From: Bacteroidota bacterium
Lineage (GTDB): Bacteria; Bacteroidota; Bacteroidia; Bacteroidales; VadinHA17
Direction of reading: 5' to 3'
Length of the DNA stretch: 64,000 bases
NCBI GenBank assembly: GCA_011049175.1
Contig: DSCJ01000115.1
Coordinates: 1-64,000 of the forward strand
In this document: one piece after another, positions 40,661-51,576 of the stretch
Numbering within the stretch: the first letter of the stretch is position 1
Layout: each line of letters opens with the position of its first letter
Notes under the pieces: generated by a model
What the model saw: only the letters and a program-made list of their open reading frames with translations
What the model was told of the DNA's origin: nothing
Databases searched by the model: none
Program-made: the position numbers and the translations under genes

Positions 40661-43094
40661 ATGTTCCGAAAAACGATATTCCTCCTACTGTTCCAGTTTT
40701 GGATCATGATTCCTGGCAATTCGCAATCTGAAGGAAAAGGGATCATTGAAGGCAGGATATTCAACGCCCAGAATAACGAGCCCATTCCCTTTGCCAATAT
40801 CGTACTATGGGGAACCACCATCGGGTCGACATCAGACTACGACGGGAGATTCATTTTCACCGGCATAGCCCCGGGGTATGTTGAATTGCGGGCATCGTCG
40901 GTGGGATTCAAGCCTTACATTTCCGAGTCCATTCTGGTAACCAATGCCAACAAGGTATTTATTGAGATATCCCTGGAGGAAACCGATGTGGAGCTGGAAG
41001 CCGTGGTAGTAAAGGCCTCTCCTTTCAGAAAGGTGGAGGAGAGCCCTGTTTCCATGCGAAGGATCGACATACAGGAAATTGAGAAAAATCCCGGCGGAAA
41101 CCGCGACATTTCCCGGGTCATTCAGTCGCTGCCCGGGGTGGCTTCTTCCGTGTCCTATCGCAACGACTTGATCGTCAGGGGGGGGAGGCCCCAATGAAAA
41201 CCGCTTCTACCTCGACGGGGTGGAAATCCCCACCCTCAACCATTTCGCCACCCAGGGGGCTTCCGGCGGACCGGCCGGGATCATCAACGTGGATTTCATC
41301 CGGGAGGTGGAATTTTACTCAGGAGCTTTCCCGGCAAGCCGGGGAAACACCCTCAGTTCGGTACTTGAGATGAAACAGATTGACGGCAATCCCGACAAAC
41401 TGAAATTCCGGTCAACGGTTGGAGCTTCCGATCTGGCCCTCACCCTGGACGGACCGCTTGCCCCCGGGACCACGTTCATCTTCTCGGCCCGCCGGTCGTA
41501 CCTGCAACTCCTTTTCAGCGCCATTGGGCTTCCTTTTCTGCCTACTTACAATGATTACCAGCTCAAGGTCAAAACCCGAATCGATAAAAAGAATGAACTC
41601 ACTGTCCTGAGTATCGGGTCGTACGATGTATCGCGCCTGAACCTGGAAGCCAACGAAACGGAAGAACAGCGGTACATACTCGGTTACCTGCCGGAAAACA
41701 GGCAGTGGAGCTACACGGTGGGAGCGGTCTGGAAGCATTACCGGGATAAAAGTTACGACACCTGGGTCCTCAGTCGCAATTACCTGGACAACTCCTTTGA
41801 GAAATATCTGAACAACCAGACCGGCGACGAATCGATGCTCACGCTTGATTATACCTCTGCCGAAATTGAAAACAAGTTCAGGTATGAAAACACTTCACGC
41901 CTGTCGGGGGGTTTGAAGATCAACTACGGTCTGAACCTGGAATATGCCAAATACCAGACCAGCAATTTCCAGAAGCTGTTCCTCGCGGAAGGTCCCGTTA
42001 CTCTGGATACCTATTCCTTTTTCGATCTGTTCAAATGGGGATTTTCCGGTTAGGTAAGCAAAGATCTGGTGGACGGCCGATTAGGACTTTCCCTGGGATT
42101 CAGGATGGATGCCAATTCCTATTCACCCGAAATGTCGAACCTGCTGGATCAGTTCTCTCCCCGTTTTTCCGCTTCCTGGGCGTTCAGCGAGAAATGGTCG
42201 TTCAATTTCAACACAGGGATATTTTACCAGCTTCCGTCTTATACCACCATGGGATTCAGGTCGGCTGGCGGCGAAGCGGTTAACCGGCAGAACGGGCTTA
42301 CCTATATGCGTTCCGGCCATCTGGTTGCCGGTCTGGAGTACCAGCCCGGGGAAGAGTCGAAAATCACCGTGGAAGGATTTTACAAACATTACAGCAATTA
42401 TCCCTTCTCGGTAAATGATTCGGTTCCCCTTTCCACCAAAGCGGCGGATTTCGGGACCTTCGGCAGTGAAGAAGTATTTTCGGCTGCCGAGGGCAGGGCC
42501 TATGGCCTGGAGCTGCTCTACCGCAACCGTGATCTCTTCGGTTTCAATGTAATCCTTTCCTATACCCTTGTCAACAGCGAATTCAGAAAGCAGGATGCGA
42601 GCCTGGAATTTACAGGCGGATACCTGCCCACCGCCTGGGATAACAAGCACCTGCTGAACCTCACTGCCACACGAAGTTTCAAACGCAACTGGGATATCGG
42701 GTTTAAATGGAGGCTGGTGGGAGGGGCACCCTATACTCCGTACGATGTGGAACGGTCAAGCCTGCTGCAGGCCTGGGATGCTACCGGAATGCCCTACCTG
42801 GATTATTCCCGGTTCAACTCCCTCAGACTGGAGCCATTCCATCAGCTGGATCTCCGGATCGACAAGGAATATTATTTTGATAAATGGTCGCTCCGTTTTT
42901 ATGTGGATGTTCAGAATGTCTATAATTTTAAGTCGGATGAACCCGGGAAGCTGATCAACGAGAATGAGAACGGAGAAGAGGTCATCCTGAATCCGGCCGA
43001 TCCGCCGGAAGAACAGAGATACCTGTTGCGCACCATCCGGAGCGATGGCCAGGGAACCGTTCTGCCTACCATAGGAGTAATTGTTGAATTTTAA
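40661..43094 (+). pseudogene. TonB-dependent receptor with carboxypeptidase-regulatory-like N-terminus, disrupted by a frameshift (~41178-41185) and an in-frame TAG (42051-42053)
   Basis: Three consecutive ORFs (40661-41197, 41220-42053, 42069-43094) together make one receptor; deleting one G of the G8 run restores IVRGGGPNENRFYLDGVEIPTL. Confidence 0.88.
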
Positions 43095-43104
43095 GACACC
43101 TGCC

Positions 43105-43896
43105 ATGAACCGAATGCAACCGAACCTTCCTCTTTCCCGTAAGGTTTTATCTTTTTCAGGATCCGTGGTGCTCGCCACCCTGCTGGCCGTCTTTTCCTGC
43201 TCACGCCGGGGACCCGTTACCACCGATATTCCCGATATGTATTCCTATAATCAGGAAGGAAAAGGCATCCCCCTGACTCTTTCCTTCAAAAGGGGACCCG
43301 CACACAACTATCCCCTGATGGCTGTGTGGATGGAAGACACGGCAGGTCGTTTTATCCAGACACTGTACATTTCTGAATCCATTGGCAAGGGCATTTTTCA
43401 TTACGGGCAGGCAACCCGGGGGAAATGGATGCCCGGAGAGATCCGCCGGCCTGCAGCCGTTCCTTACTGGACACACAAAAGGAATATCCGCACTCCCGAA
43501 GGTGAACTGCTTCCCACACCGGAACATCCCGTTGCCGACACCTATACCGGTCCTACCCCCCCGCAAAGCTTTGTTATGAAGCTGCGAACAGACCGGGTTC
43601 CCCCCAGCCGGTTTCGTATTTTGCTGGAGATCAATCAAACATGGGACTGGAACGAGTACTGGACCAATAACAAGTACCCGGGTGATGAAGAGTACCGTAC
43701 CTCTTCCCAGCCGGCTCTGGTGTATGCGGCGGAAATCGACCTGCAGGATCGCCGGAACGAATACCCGATGGTACCTGTGGGACACAGCCATTATTCCGGA
43801 CGTACCGGTGAGCTGTTCACCGATCTCAGCACCCTCAGCACCGCCCTGGATATTGCTTCAGAAATAAAGGTCATCCTGGAGCAGGCGAAAAATTGA
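43105..43896 (+). CDS. DUF2271-like lipoprotein/secreted protein
   Basis: Lipobox-like LLAVFSC; HNYPLMAVWMEDTAGRFIQTLYIS pattern. Confidence 0.6.
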   Translation: MNRMQPNLPLSRKVLSFSGSVVLATLLAVFSCSRRGPVTTDIPDMYSYNQEGKGIPLTLSFKRGPAHNYPLMAVWMEDTAGRFIQTLYISESIGKGIFHYGQATRGKWMPGEIRRPAAVPYWTHKRNIRTPEGELLPTPEHPVADTYTGPTPPQSFVMKLRTDRVPPSRFRILLEINQTWDWNEYWTNNKYPGDEEYRTSSQPALVYAAEIDLQDRRNEYPMVPVGHSHYSGRTGELFTDLSTLSTALDIASEIKVILEQAKN

Positions 43897-43911
43897 TTTC
43901 CCCTGATGAAA

Positions 43912-43946
43912 AAAAGGGTCCCCGCCCAGCCGGCGGGGACCCTTTT
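43912..43946. terminator. Bidirectional intrinsic terminator
   Basis: Perfect 15-bp stem aaaagggtccccgcc / ggcggggaccctttt with 5-nt loop. Confidence 0.92.
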
Positions 43947-44071
43947 CTCAGGTTCGTGAAATAGAACTCTGTGTACTAACCCCCGGGTATTACCCTTCAG
44001 TGGCATTTCCACTTTTTTAGTATGACAAAGATCCTATTCCACAGGTTGCTCAAACCAGCCCAAAACCTTCA

Positions 44072-44215
44072 TTATCTTATGGGTACCTCATTGAGAACCT
44101 TTTCTTCATGATACTCCGTCCGCTCACTGCTGAAGAGGGATAAACCCCATAATAAAAGAAACAGCACAATGATCGCTATCCTCAGAATTTTTATATTTGG
44201 ATCGTGACGGGTCAT
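44072..44215 (-). CDS. Putative 47-aa single-pass membrane micro-protein
   Basis: Hand-translated - strand ORF MTRHDPNIKILRIAIIVLFLLLWGLSLFSSERTEYHEEKVLNEVPIR*; shorter than the ORF-track entries. Confidence 0.4.
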   Translation of the reverse strand: MTRHDPNIKILRIAIIVLFLLLWGLSLFSSERTEYHEEKVLNEVPIR

Positions 44216-44309
44216 GTGATTAGAATGCTATACAAGTATACGATGAATCATTCATCCGGTTAAGAAAATAAGGATGATATAGATCATCGCTAACTAATGA
44301 TTAGAATTA

Positions 44310-44741
44310 ATGTCTGAAAGAGCCATGTTGATATCGAAATTCCGGAAACCGGCTGCCGTATTATTCTGGACCTGGCTGGCGTGCCTTCTTTTTCTAACAT
44401 TCTGGCCGGGCCTTTCCCAACCGGAAAATGGGGAGGAATCTTTCATCAACCCCGATTATTTTTTTCATTTCGGAGCTTATTTCCTGCTTACGGGATTGTT
44501 TTTGCTCTGGAAATTTTCTCCGGGTTTTTACAGGAATTCCCGGGCCATCATCCTTTCCCTGTCGGCTCTTTTTGCGCTGGCCGTGCTCACCGAATTCATC
44601 CAGAAGGCGGTTCCCGAGAGAGCATACAACCCCTACGACATGCTTTGCAACGCACTGGGCATACTCACCGGATTCATTACGTGGTATTTCCCTCTGAACC
44701 GGCTAATGAAAACGGAAGAAAAGAATAGGGAAAATCCGTAA
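44310..44741 (+). CDS. VanZ family protein
   Basis: INPDYFFHFGAYFLLTGLFL, LTEFIQKAVPERAYNPYDMLCNALGILTG. Confidence 0.82.
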   Translation: MSERAMLISKFRKPAAVLFWTWLACLLFLTFWPGLSQPENGEESFINPDYFFHFGAYFLLTGLFLLWKFSPGFYRNSRAIILSLSALFALAVLTEFIQKAVPERAYNPYDMLCNALGILTGFITWYFPLNRLMKTEEKNRENP

Positions 44742-44784
44742 CCGGAACATAACCGTATTCACCCGTAAGCTATAAAAAATATCA

Positions 44785-46266
44785 TCAGACAGGATAGGCC
44801 GTGTGGTAACCGCCTTCTTCATCGCGTCCCGACTGAAGTATGCTGAGTATTTCCCTGAAAGGGATCAGCCGCAGGATGAGGGACAGCAGGACAGGCGCCG
44901 CCACAGAGGCCGCAAATGCCGGCCAGAAGGGAATGGCTACGACAGAAGAGAGGATCCATCCTGCTGCCGGGGTGATCACCAGAAACAAAACCCATGGAAG
45001 CCATCTGGCAGGCCCCATTTTCAGGTGCATAATACGGCAGACCACGACAAACTGCAGCAGGGAAACGGTGAGCTGGGTGATCATGGAAGCCAGGGCTGAG
45101 CCTGTTGCTCCGTACCGGGGTATCCAGAACAGGTTCAGGATCACATTCCCTGCAAGGGCCAGGAAAGCCAGGATGTTCATAACCTTCAGCGAACCGTTGG
45201 CTGTAAGAAGGGTCCCGAAAATATATCCGGCCGCCACCCCCAGAAAGGCCACCATCAGAATGGCCAGAATCATTCCCGAAGCCGCAGTACTTCCACGGTA
45301 GAGCATATCCATCAACGGCTCCCGGAAAAATATCAGGGCGGAAGAAATAATGAACGAAGGGACCATCAGGAGGCGGAAAGCCAACCCTGCCAGTTCGTCA
45401 GTGCGTTCCCCTTTCCTTATCATCCTGGAAAAAATGGGGAGCAACAGGGAAGCAAACAGAAAGGCGAACATGCCCAGGGTATCGAGCAGGCGGAAAGCCT
45501 GGGCATACAAACCAGCCTGGTATTTCCCGTCGGGCAGCATACGTTCCAGCATAACCGAATCCACCCGGTAATACATAGCCATCAGCAAAACCAGCAGGGC
45601 AAACGGCAGGCTCTTCCGGAACAACCCTTTCCACAGGGCCGCTTCCTTCACAGGGCGTATCTTCCCGGCCTGCCTCCGTACCAGAAGCCATGCCGTACCC
45701 AGGGTCAGCAGGTAGGAAAAAGTCTGTGCATAAACAAACCATTCGATCCGGAAAGGCCTGTGGGTTATCCCACCCCACAGCAACAACCCGCATACCACGA
45801 TCATGATCAGCCGGTCGGTAACCGAAAGGATGCTGTCGGTACGGAACAGGTGAAGGCCCGCCAGGTTCGATCGCAGGTACAAAAGGAAAGAGGCCAGAAA
45901 CTGATTGAAAACCAGCACTCCCAGCATAACAAACTGGGCGCGGTTGTATCCCAGCAGCAGGCCGGCCCCCAGGCAGAGGCATGCATAAGCCATGGCCAGC
46001 AACAGTTTCAGAACGGCAATGCCCGGCAGGTATTGTGCAAGCAGGCCAGGATCCCTGGCCACGGCCCGGGTGTTGTACTGGGTGATCCCCATATCCAGCA
46101 CGATATTCAGTAAAACAGACAGGCTGAACAGGGAAAAATAGAAACCGTATTGTTCCGTTCCCACGGCATTCTGCACCGAACGATCAATGCCCAGGATCCA
46201 GAAAGGCTTGACCAGCAGGTTCAGGAACAGGAGCAACAAGAGGTTTGTCAGGAACTTCCTTTTCAA
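44785..46266 (-). CDS. Polysaccharide flippase / oligosaccharide transporter (Wzx-like, MOP superfamily)
   Basis: ~14 hydrophobic segments; YGFYFSLFSLSVLLNIVLDMGITQYNTR N-terminus typical of polysaccharide biosynthesis proteins. Confidence 0.82.
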   Translation of the reverse strand: MKRKFLTNLLLLLFLNLLVKPFWILGIDRSVQNAVGTEQYGFYFSLFSLSVLLNIVLDMGITQYNTRAVARDPGLLAQYLPGIAVLKLLLAMAYACLCLGAGLLLGYNRAQFVMLGVLVFNQFLASFLLYLRSNLAGLHLFRTDSILSVTDRLIMIVVCGLLLWGGITHRPFRIEWFVYAQTFSYLLTLGTAWLLVRRQAGKIRPVKEAALWKGLFRKSLPFALLVLLMAMYYRVDSVMLERMLPDGKYQAGLYAQAFRLLDTLGMFAFLFASLLLPIFSRMIRKGERTDELAGLAFRLLMVPSFIISSALIFFREPLMDMLYRGSTAASGMILAILMVAFLGVAAGYIFGTLLTANGSLKVMNILAFLALAGNVILNLFWIPRYGATGSALASMITQLTVSLLQFVVVCRIMHLKMGPARWLPWVLFLVITPAAGWILSSVVAIPFWPAFAASVAAPVLLSLILRLIPFREILSILQSGRDEEGGYHTAYPV

Positions 46267-46334
46267 TCCGGGGTTTTTTCCGTTATTTTACAAAGGTAAT
46301 ATTCTGAAGGGTTTCCCGAATGGTTCCTCCATCG

Positions 46335-47459
46335 ATGAAAATTGCCGTCAACACCCGCCTGTTGCAAGAGAACCGGCTCGATGGGATCGGATGGTTCACC
46401 TGTGAAACCCTCCGGCGTATTACCCGGAACCATCCGGAACATACGTTCCTTTTTCTTTTCGACCGGCCATTTTCCGAACAATTTCTCTTTTCTCCCAACA
46501 TCATTCCTGAGGTAGTGCCGCCCCCTGCCAGGCACCCCCTTCTGTGGTATGCCTGGTTTGAGATCTCCCTGCCGCGGTTCCTGCGAAAAGCCAAACCCGA
46601 TCTTTTCCTTTCCCCCGACGGTTTTTTACCCCTGCACAGCGAACTCCCTTCCCTGGCTGTAATACACGACCTGAATTTCCACCACCGGCCGGCCGATCTG
46701 CCTTTCCTAACAGGATATTACTACCGCCGTTTCTTCCCGAAGATTGCCCGGAAAGCCAGCCGCATCGCCACCGTTTCGGAATATTCGAAACAGGACATTG
46801 TGAGCACCTACGGTATCAATCCGGAATTGATCGATGTGGTTTACAACGGGGCCGGAAGCATTTTCACCCCCCTTCCTGAGGAAGAACAGGAGAAGATAAG
46901 GCAGCGTATGACGGGAGGAAAACCTTATTTTATTTTTGTGGGGAACCTGCACCCCAGGAAGAACATTGAAGGGCTTCTGCAAGCCTTTGAGCGGTTTTCA
47001 GCCGGTTCCCCTCAGGAAATCCATTTGCTGCTGGTGGGGGAACCCTTCTTCAAAAACGCTTCAGCACACCGGTATTACCGGGCCATGCCCCACCGCGACC
47101 GGGTGCATTTCACCGGCCGTCTGGAGCAGGATGCCCTGCACCGTACACTGGCTTCCGCACTGGCCCTGGTGTTTGTCCCCTGGTTCGAAGGCTTTGGCAT
47201 TCCGGTACTGGAAGCCATGTATTGCGATACTCCGGTCATTTGCTCGAACACCACTTCCCTGCCGGAAGTATGCGGCGGCGCCTGCCTGCCGGTCGATCCT
47301 TCCAACACAAAGGCCGTTTCCAGCGCCATGCAACGCATCGCCACAGACGATCCGCTGAGAAAGAGCCTGATAGAAAAGGCCCGGAAGCAAAGAACCCGTT
47401 TTTCATGGGACAAAACAGCCAGAAAATTATGGTCGGGTATAGAAAAGATCATGTCCTGA
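46335..47459 (+). CDS. Glycosyltransferase family 4 protein
   Basis: [51 protein letters not shown]. Confidence 0.92.
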   Translation: MKIAVNTRLLQENRLDGIGWFTCETLRRITRNHPEHTFLFLFDRPFSEQFLFSPNIIPEVVPPPARHPLLWYAWFEISLPRFLRKAKPDLFLSPDGFLPLHSELPSLAVIHDLNFHHRPADLPFLTGYYYRRFFPKIARKASRIATVSEYSKQDIVSTYGINPELIDVVYNGAGSIFTPLPEEEQEKIRQRMTGGKPYFIFVGNLHPRKNIEGLLQAFERFSAGSPQEIHLLLVGEPFFKNASAHRYYRAMPHRDRVHFTGRLEQDALHRTLASALALVFVPWFEGFGIPVLEAMYCDTPVICSNTTSLPEVCGGACLPVDPSNTKAVSSAMQRIATDDPLRKSLIEKARKQRTRFSWDKTARKLWSGIEKIMS

Positions 47460-48049
47460 TAAACCGGTGGACCGCAGGAATGCCTGAAGCGGGCTGTGAC
47501 GAGGCCGGCCGCGGATGCCTGGCCGGGCCGGTTTATGCCGCCGCCGTGATTCTTCCGGAGGATGTGTCCATTCCCCTGCTTAACGATTCGAAAAAACTCA
47601 GTGCCCGCCAACGCAACGAACTGCGTGCTGTCATCGAATCGGTAGCTCTGGCCTGGGCCGTGGCCAGCGTTTCACCCAGGGACATCGACCGCATGAACAT
47701 TCTTCAGGCCTCCATACTGGCTATGCACCGGGCACTCGACAGGCTGGCCTTCCCACCCTCGGGCATCCTGGTAGACGGCAACCGTTTCCGCCCGTACCGT
47801 AATATACCCCACCGGTGTGAAGTAAGGGGCGATGCCCGGTATGCCTGCATAGCCGCCGCATCCATACTGGCAAAAACACACCGTGACGAATACATGGAAA
47901 CGATCCACCGGGATTTCCCTTCCTACCAGTGGCACCGGAACAGGGGGTACCCAACGGCCGAACACCGGGAAGCCCTGATGCGGTACGGTCTCACACCCCA
48001 CCACAGGCGATCATTCCGGCTGCTACCCGACCCGTTGCTTTTTCATTGA
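47429..48049 (+). CDS. rnhB: Ribonuclease HII
   Basis: [31 protein letters not shown]; overlaps the GT4 3' end; alternative start 47480. Confidence 0.93.
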   Translation: MVGYRKDHVLINRWTAGMPEAGCDEAGRGCLAGPVYAAAVILPEDVSIPLLNDSKKLSARQRNELRAVIESVALAWAVASVSPRDIDRMNILQASILAMHRALDRLAFPPSGILVDGNRFRPYRNIPHRCEVRGDARYACIAAASILAKTHRDEYMETIHRDFPSYQWHRNRGYPTAEHREALMRYGLTPHHRRSFRLLPDPLLFH

Positions 48050-48156
48050 ACGGCTGTAAAACATATAAAGTCCAGTCTGACGTATTCATTCAGATCATTT
48101 ATATTTGTATTTCTGCAGAGACATTACCATATTTCCAATCATAAAATGAACGCATC

Positions 48157-50310
48157 ATGAAAAAATTCTTTTTACTCCTTGCATGGTTTTCAGTCATGCT
48201 GGCCCCTTCCCTCCGGGCAGATGAGGGAATGTGGCTGCTTCCCCTTCTGGAAAAGCTGAACATGGCGAAAATGACCGAACTGGGGCTTGAACTGACAGCC
48301 GAAGATATTTACAGCATCAACCGCTCGAGCCTGAAAGACGCCATCGTGATTTTCGGGGGAGGATGCACCGGGGAGATCGTCTCCGATCAGGGACTTCTTT
48401 TCACCAACCATCATTGTGGAAGAAGCTCCATTCATTATCACAGTACCGTGGAGCATGATTACCTGAACGACGGGTTCTGGGCAGCCGGCATGGAAGAGGA
48501 ATTGCCCACTCCCGGGTTGTCCGTCACGTTTCTGATCAGGATGGAAAAAGTAACCGACCGGGTGCTCAAGAAGGTGAAAGACAAGATGAGCGAGGAAGAA
48601 AGGATGAAGAAGATAAGAGACAACATGGAGGAGATCCGGAAGGAAGCAACGGAAGGTACCCATTACCGGGCTTCGGTGAGTTCCTTCTTCGGCGGGAACG
48701 AATATTACCTTCTGGTATACGAACGGTACACCGATGTGCGCCTGGTGGGAGCGCCTCCTGCCGCCATCGGCAATTTCGGCGCCGACACCGATAACTGGAC
48801 CTGGCCCAGGCATACCGGCGATTTCAGCATTTTCAGGGTATATACAGGACCAGACGGGAAACCTGCCGATTACTCACCGGATAACATCCCCCTGAAGCCC
48901 AGGCATTACCTTCCTGTATCGCTGAAGGGTGTGGAAGAAGGCGATTTTGCCATGATCCTGGGATATCCCGGCAGTACCACGCGCTACATAACTTCCTACG
49001 GCATTGATGAAGTGCTTACCATTACCCACCCCAACCGGATCAAAATACGCGGACTGAGGCAGGAGCTCATGCTGGAAGATATGCTGGCCAGCAAAGAGAT
49101 CATGACCAAGTACCGGGCCAAATATTCCAGTTCCACCAACTACTGGAAGTATTCCATCGGGCAGAGCGAAGGCCTGAAGAGGCTGAAAGTAAAAGCCGGA
49201 AAAGAAGCCCTGGAAGACCGTTTTACCCGCTGGACAGAGGCCAGCAATAAGCGAAAGAAAAAGTACGGAGAGGCTCTGGAACTGATCCGCACCTCCATTG
49301 AGGGCAGAAAGGAATTCGCCCATGCCGGCCAGTACCTCAGCGAATGCTTCATGCGTGGCTCGGAAATACTGGGCATGGCCAGATCGGCCTTCAGGCTGTA
49401 TGAGGTACTGGGCGGGGAAGAAACCGACCAGGAAACCCTCGACAGGGAAATTTCCAGCCTGGCCTCTTCGGCCAATGACTTTTACCGCAATTACAATTCC
49501 CCCACCGATCAGAAGATCACGGCGGCCATGATGGAACTGTATGCCGAAGACGTGCCTGAAAAATATCATCCGGAAGCCCTGAAAACCATTACCGCCGAAT
49601 ACCGGGGTGATTACCAGCGGTTTGTACAGGACCTTTTCAGCCGCTCGGTATTCGCCGGCGAACAGGTTTTCAGCCTTTTCCTGGAGAACCCCGACCGCAA
49701 GGTGCTGGAACAGGATCCCGCCTTCACGCTGGCCCGTTCTGTTCTGGAAACCGCCATGAAACTGAACGAACAGGCAGCCGCCTTCGACCACAATCTGGAG
49801 AAAGGACGCAGGCTGTATATTGCCGGGCTGATGGAAATGGATCCCTCGCTGGTGCCATATCCCGATGCAAATTTCAGTATGCGCCTTACCTATGGAACCG
49901 TTCAGGGATACATTCCCCGCGATGCGGTGTACTATGAGCATTATACCACCCTGAAGGGAGTAATGGAGAAGGAAGATCCCGACAACTGGGAATTTGTGGT
50001 ACCCGAAAAGCTGAAAGAGCTATACCGGAAAAAAGATTTCGGCCGTTACGGCAAAGACGGGATCATGCCGGTGGGCTTCATCACCAACAACGACATTACC
50101 GGTGGAAATTCGGGGAGCCCTGTTCTGAATGCCCGCGGCGAACTGATCGGCCTGGCTTTTGACGGGAACTGGGAAGCCATGAGCGGAGATATTGCCTTTG
50201 AACCCGACCTGCAGCGGTGTATATCGGTCGATATCAGGTATGTACTGTTCCTGATCGACAAATTTGCCGGCGCAAAACACCTGATCGAAGAACTCAGCCT
50301 GCGCGAATGA
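48157..50310 (+). CDS. S46 family peptidase (dipeptidyl-peptidase 7/11 type)
   Basis: GGGCTGEIVSDQGLLFTNHHCG and TGGNSGSPVLNARGELIGLAFDGN. Confidence 0.94.
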   Translation: MKKFFLLLAWFSVMLAPSLRADEGMWLLPLLEKLNMAKMTELGLELTAEDIYSINRSSLKDAIVIFGGGCTGEIVSDQGLLFTNHHCGRSSIHYHSTVEHDYLNDGFWAAGMEEELPTPGLSVTFLIRMEKVTDRVLKKVKDKMSEEERMKKIRDNMEEIRKEATEGTHYRASVSSFFGGNEYYLLVYERYTDVRLVGAPPAAIGNFGADTDNWTWPRHTGDFSIFRVYTGPDGKPADYSPDNIPLKPRHYLPVSLKGVEEGDFAMILGYPGSTTRYITSYGIDEVLTITHPNRIKIRGLRQELMLEDMLASKEIMTKYRAKYSSSTNYWKYSIGQSEGLKRLKVKAGKEALEDRFTRWTEASNKRKKKYGEALELIRTSIEGRKEFAHAGQYLSECFMRGSEILGMARSAFRLYEVLGGEETDQETLDREISSLASSANDFYRNYNSPTDQKITAAMMELYAEDVPEKYHPEALKTITAEYRGDYQRFVQDLFSRSVFAGEQVFSLFLENPDRKVLEQDPAFTLARSVLETAMKLNEQAAAFDHNLEKGRRLYIAGLMEMDPSLVPYPDANFSMRLTYGTVQGYIPRDAVYYEHYTTLKGVMEKEDPDNWEFVVPEKLKELYRKKDFGRYGKDGIMPVGFITNNDITGGNSGSPVLNARGELIGLAFDGNWEAMSGDIAFEPDLQRCISVDIRYVLFLIDKFAGAKHLIEELSLRE

Positions 50311-50382
50311 TCTTTTCAGGCCGGCCCACCCGCTAACGTAAACCTTCACTCACAGCTTACTAACCGGGCCGGCCGCATACAG

Positions 50383-50411
50383 AGCCCCGCCTGAACCGGC
50401 GGGGCTTTTTT
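50383..50411 (+). terminator. Intrinsic terminator after S46 peptidase
   Basis: agccccgcc-tgaacc-ggcggggct followed by ttttt. Confidence 0.9.
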
Positions 50412-50451
50412 ATGGCTGAAAAAGTATCTACCTTTGCTGCAAAACCGGGTT

Positions 50452-51036
50452 ATGGAACTGGACTATCTGGAAATCGTTGCCGCCTTTATGGTTCTGTTTG
50501 CCGTGATCGATATCACGGGATCCATCCCCATTATCCTGGATATCAAAAGCAGGGGAAGCATCATTCAGCCCATAAAAGCCACCCTGGTGGCTTTTGCCAT
50601 CATGCTGGCTTTTCTCTTCGGGGGCAAGCCCCTGCTGGGCCTTTTCGGGGTGGATATTTCCTCATTTGCCATCGCCGGCTCGTTCGTGCTTTTGTTCCTG
50701 GCCCTGGAAATGGTTCTGGGCATCGAGTTTTTCAAAACCGAAACAACTTCCGAAGGCTCCATTGTTCCCATTGCTTTCCCCCTGGTGGCGGGAGCGGGAT
50801 CCATCACCACCCTGCTTTCCATCAAGGCCGAATACGCCACTGTGAATATCATCGTTGCCCTGGCCCTGAATATGCTCATTGTTTACCTGGTACTGAGGTC
50901 CACCCGCCTATTCGAAAGGCTGCTGGGCCCCACCGGCATTCATGTCCTGAGAAAAGCATTCGGGGTTATCCTTCTGGCCATCGCCATCAAATTATTCATC
51001 TCCAATACCGGTATCCAGCTTGGCACAACCCCCTGA
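50452..51036 (+). CDS. MarC family membrane protein
   Basis: AAFMVLFAVIDITGSIPIIL, PLVAGAGSITTLL; MELDYL start at 50452. Confidence 0.9.
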   Translation: MELDYLEIVAAFMVLFAVIDITGSIPIILDIKSRGSIIQPIKATLVAFAIMLAFLFGGKPLLGLFGVDISSFAIAGSFVLLFLALEMVLGIEFFKTETTSEGSIVPIAFPLVAGAGSITTLLSIKAEYATVNIIVALALNMLIVYLVLRSTRLFERLLGPTGIHVLRKAFGVILLAIAIKLFISNTGIQLGTTP

Positions 51037-51502
51037 CATCATCATCTACACCGACGGAGCGGCCAGCGGCAACCCGGGACCGGGTGGCTACGGCATTGTT
51101 CTGAAAGCAGGCAGGCACCGGAAAGAACTGTCGGGGGGATATTCCCACACCACCAACAACCGGATGGAACTGCTGGCGGTGATTAAAGCCCTGGAAGCCC
51201 TGAAAAAACCCGGAAGCCGGGTAACGATTTACACCGATTCACGGTATGTGGCCGATGCCGTTGAAAAAGGCTGGGTTTTCGAGTGGGAAAGGAAAGGGTT
51301 CAAAAAGAAGAAAAACCCCGACTTATGGAAACGGTTCCTGGAAGTATACCGGAATCACCGGGTGGAATTCGTCTGGATCAGGGGACATGCCGATATTCCC
51401 GAAAACGAACGGTGCGACCGTCTGGCCGTGGAAGCTTCCCGACGAAACGATCTGGAACCCGACCCTGGCTACCGCGCAGAAGAAGACCAGGGACTGTTTT
51501 GA
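51020..51502 (+). CDS. rnhA: Ribonuclease HI
   Basis: IIIYTDGAASGNPGPGGYGIVL, NNRMELLAVIKALE, YTDSRYV. Confidence 0.96.
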   Translation: MAQPPDIIIYTDGAASGNPGPGGYGIVLKAGRHRKELSGGYSHTTNNRMELLAVIKALEALKKPGSRVTIYTDSRYVADAVEKGWVFEWERKGFKKKKNPDLWKRFLEVYRNHRVEFVWIRGHADIPENERCDRLAVEASRRNDLEPDPGYRAEEDQGLF

Positions 51503-51525
51503 GCCGGAAGCAGAATCCAGGTGAT

Positions 51526-51563
51526 AAAAAAAAGAGGCTACCACACAAACAGCCCCTTTTTTT
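51526..51563. terminator. Bidirectional terminator between rnhA and the T9SS cargo gene
   Basis: aaaaaaaagaggct / agcccctttttttg hairpin (one mismatch). Confidence 0.7.
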
Positions 51564-51576
51564 GCTTTACCGGTTG

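Noticed and set aside
40661-43094. Alternative genetic code (TAG = Gln) or programmed frameshift in the TonB receptor
   Set aside because: TAG terminates sprA, infB and pdxA at expected C-termini, and no frameshift-stimulating element is evident; pseudogenisation or sequencing error is simpler.
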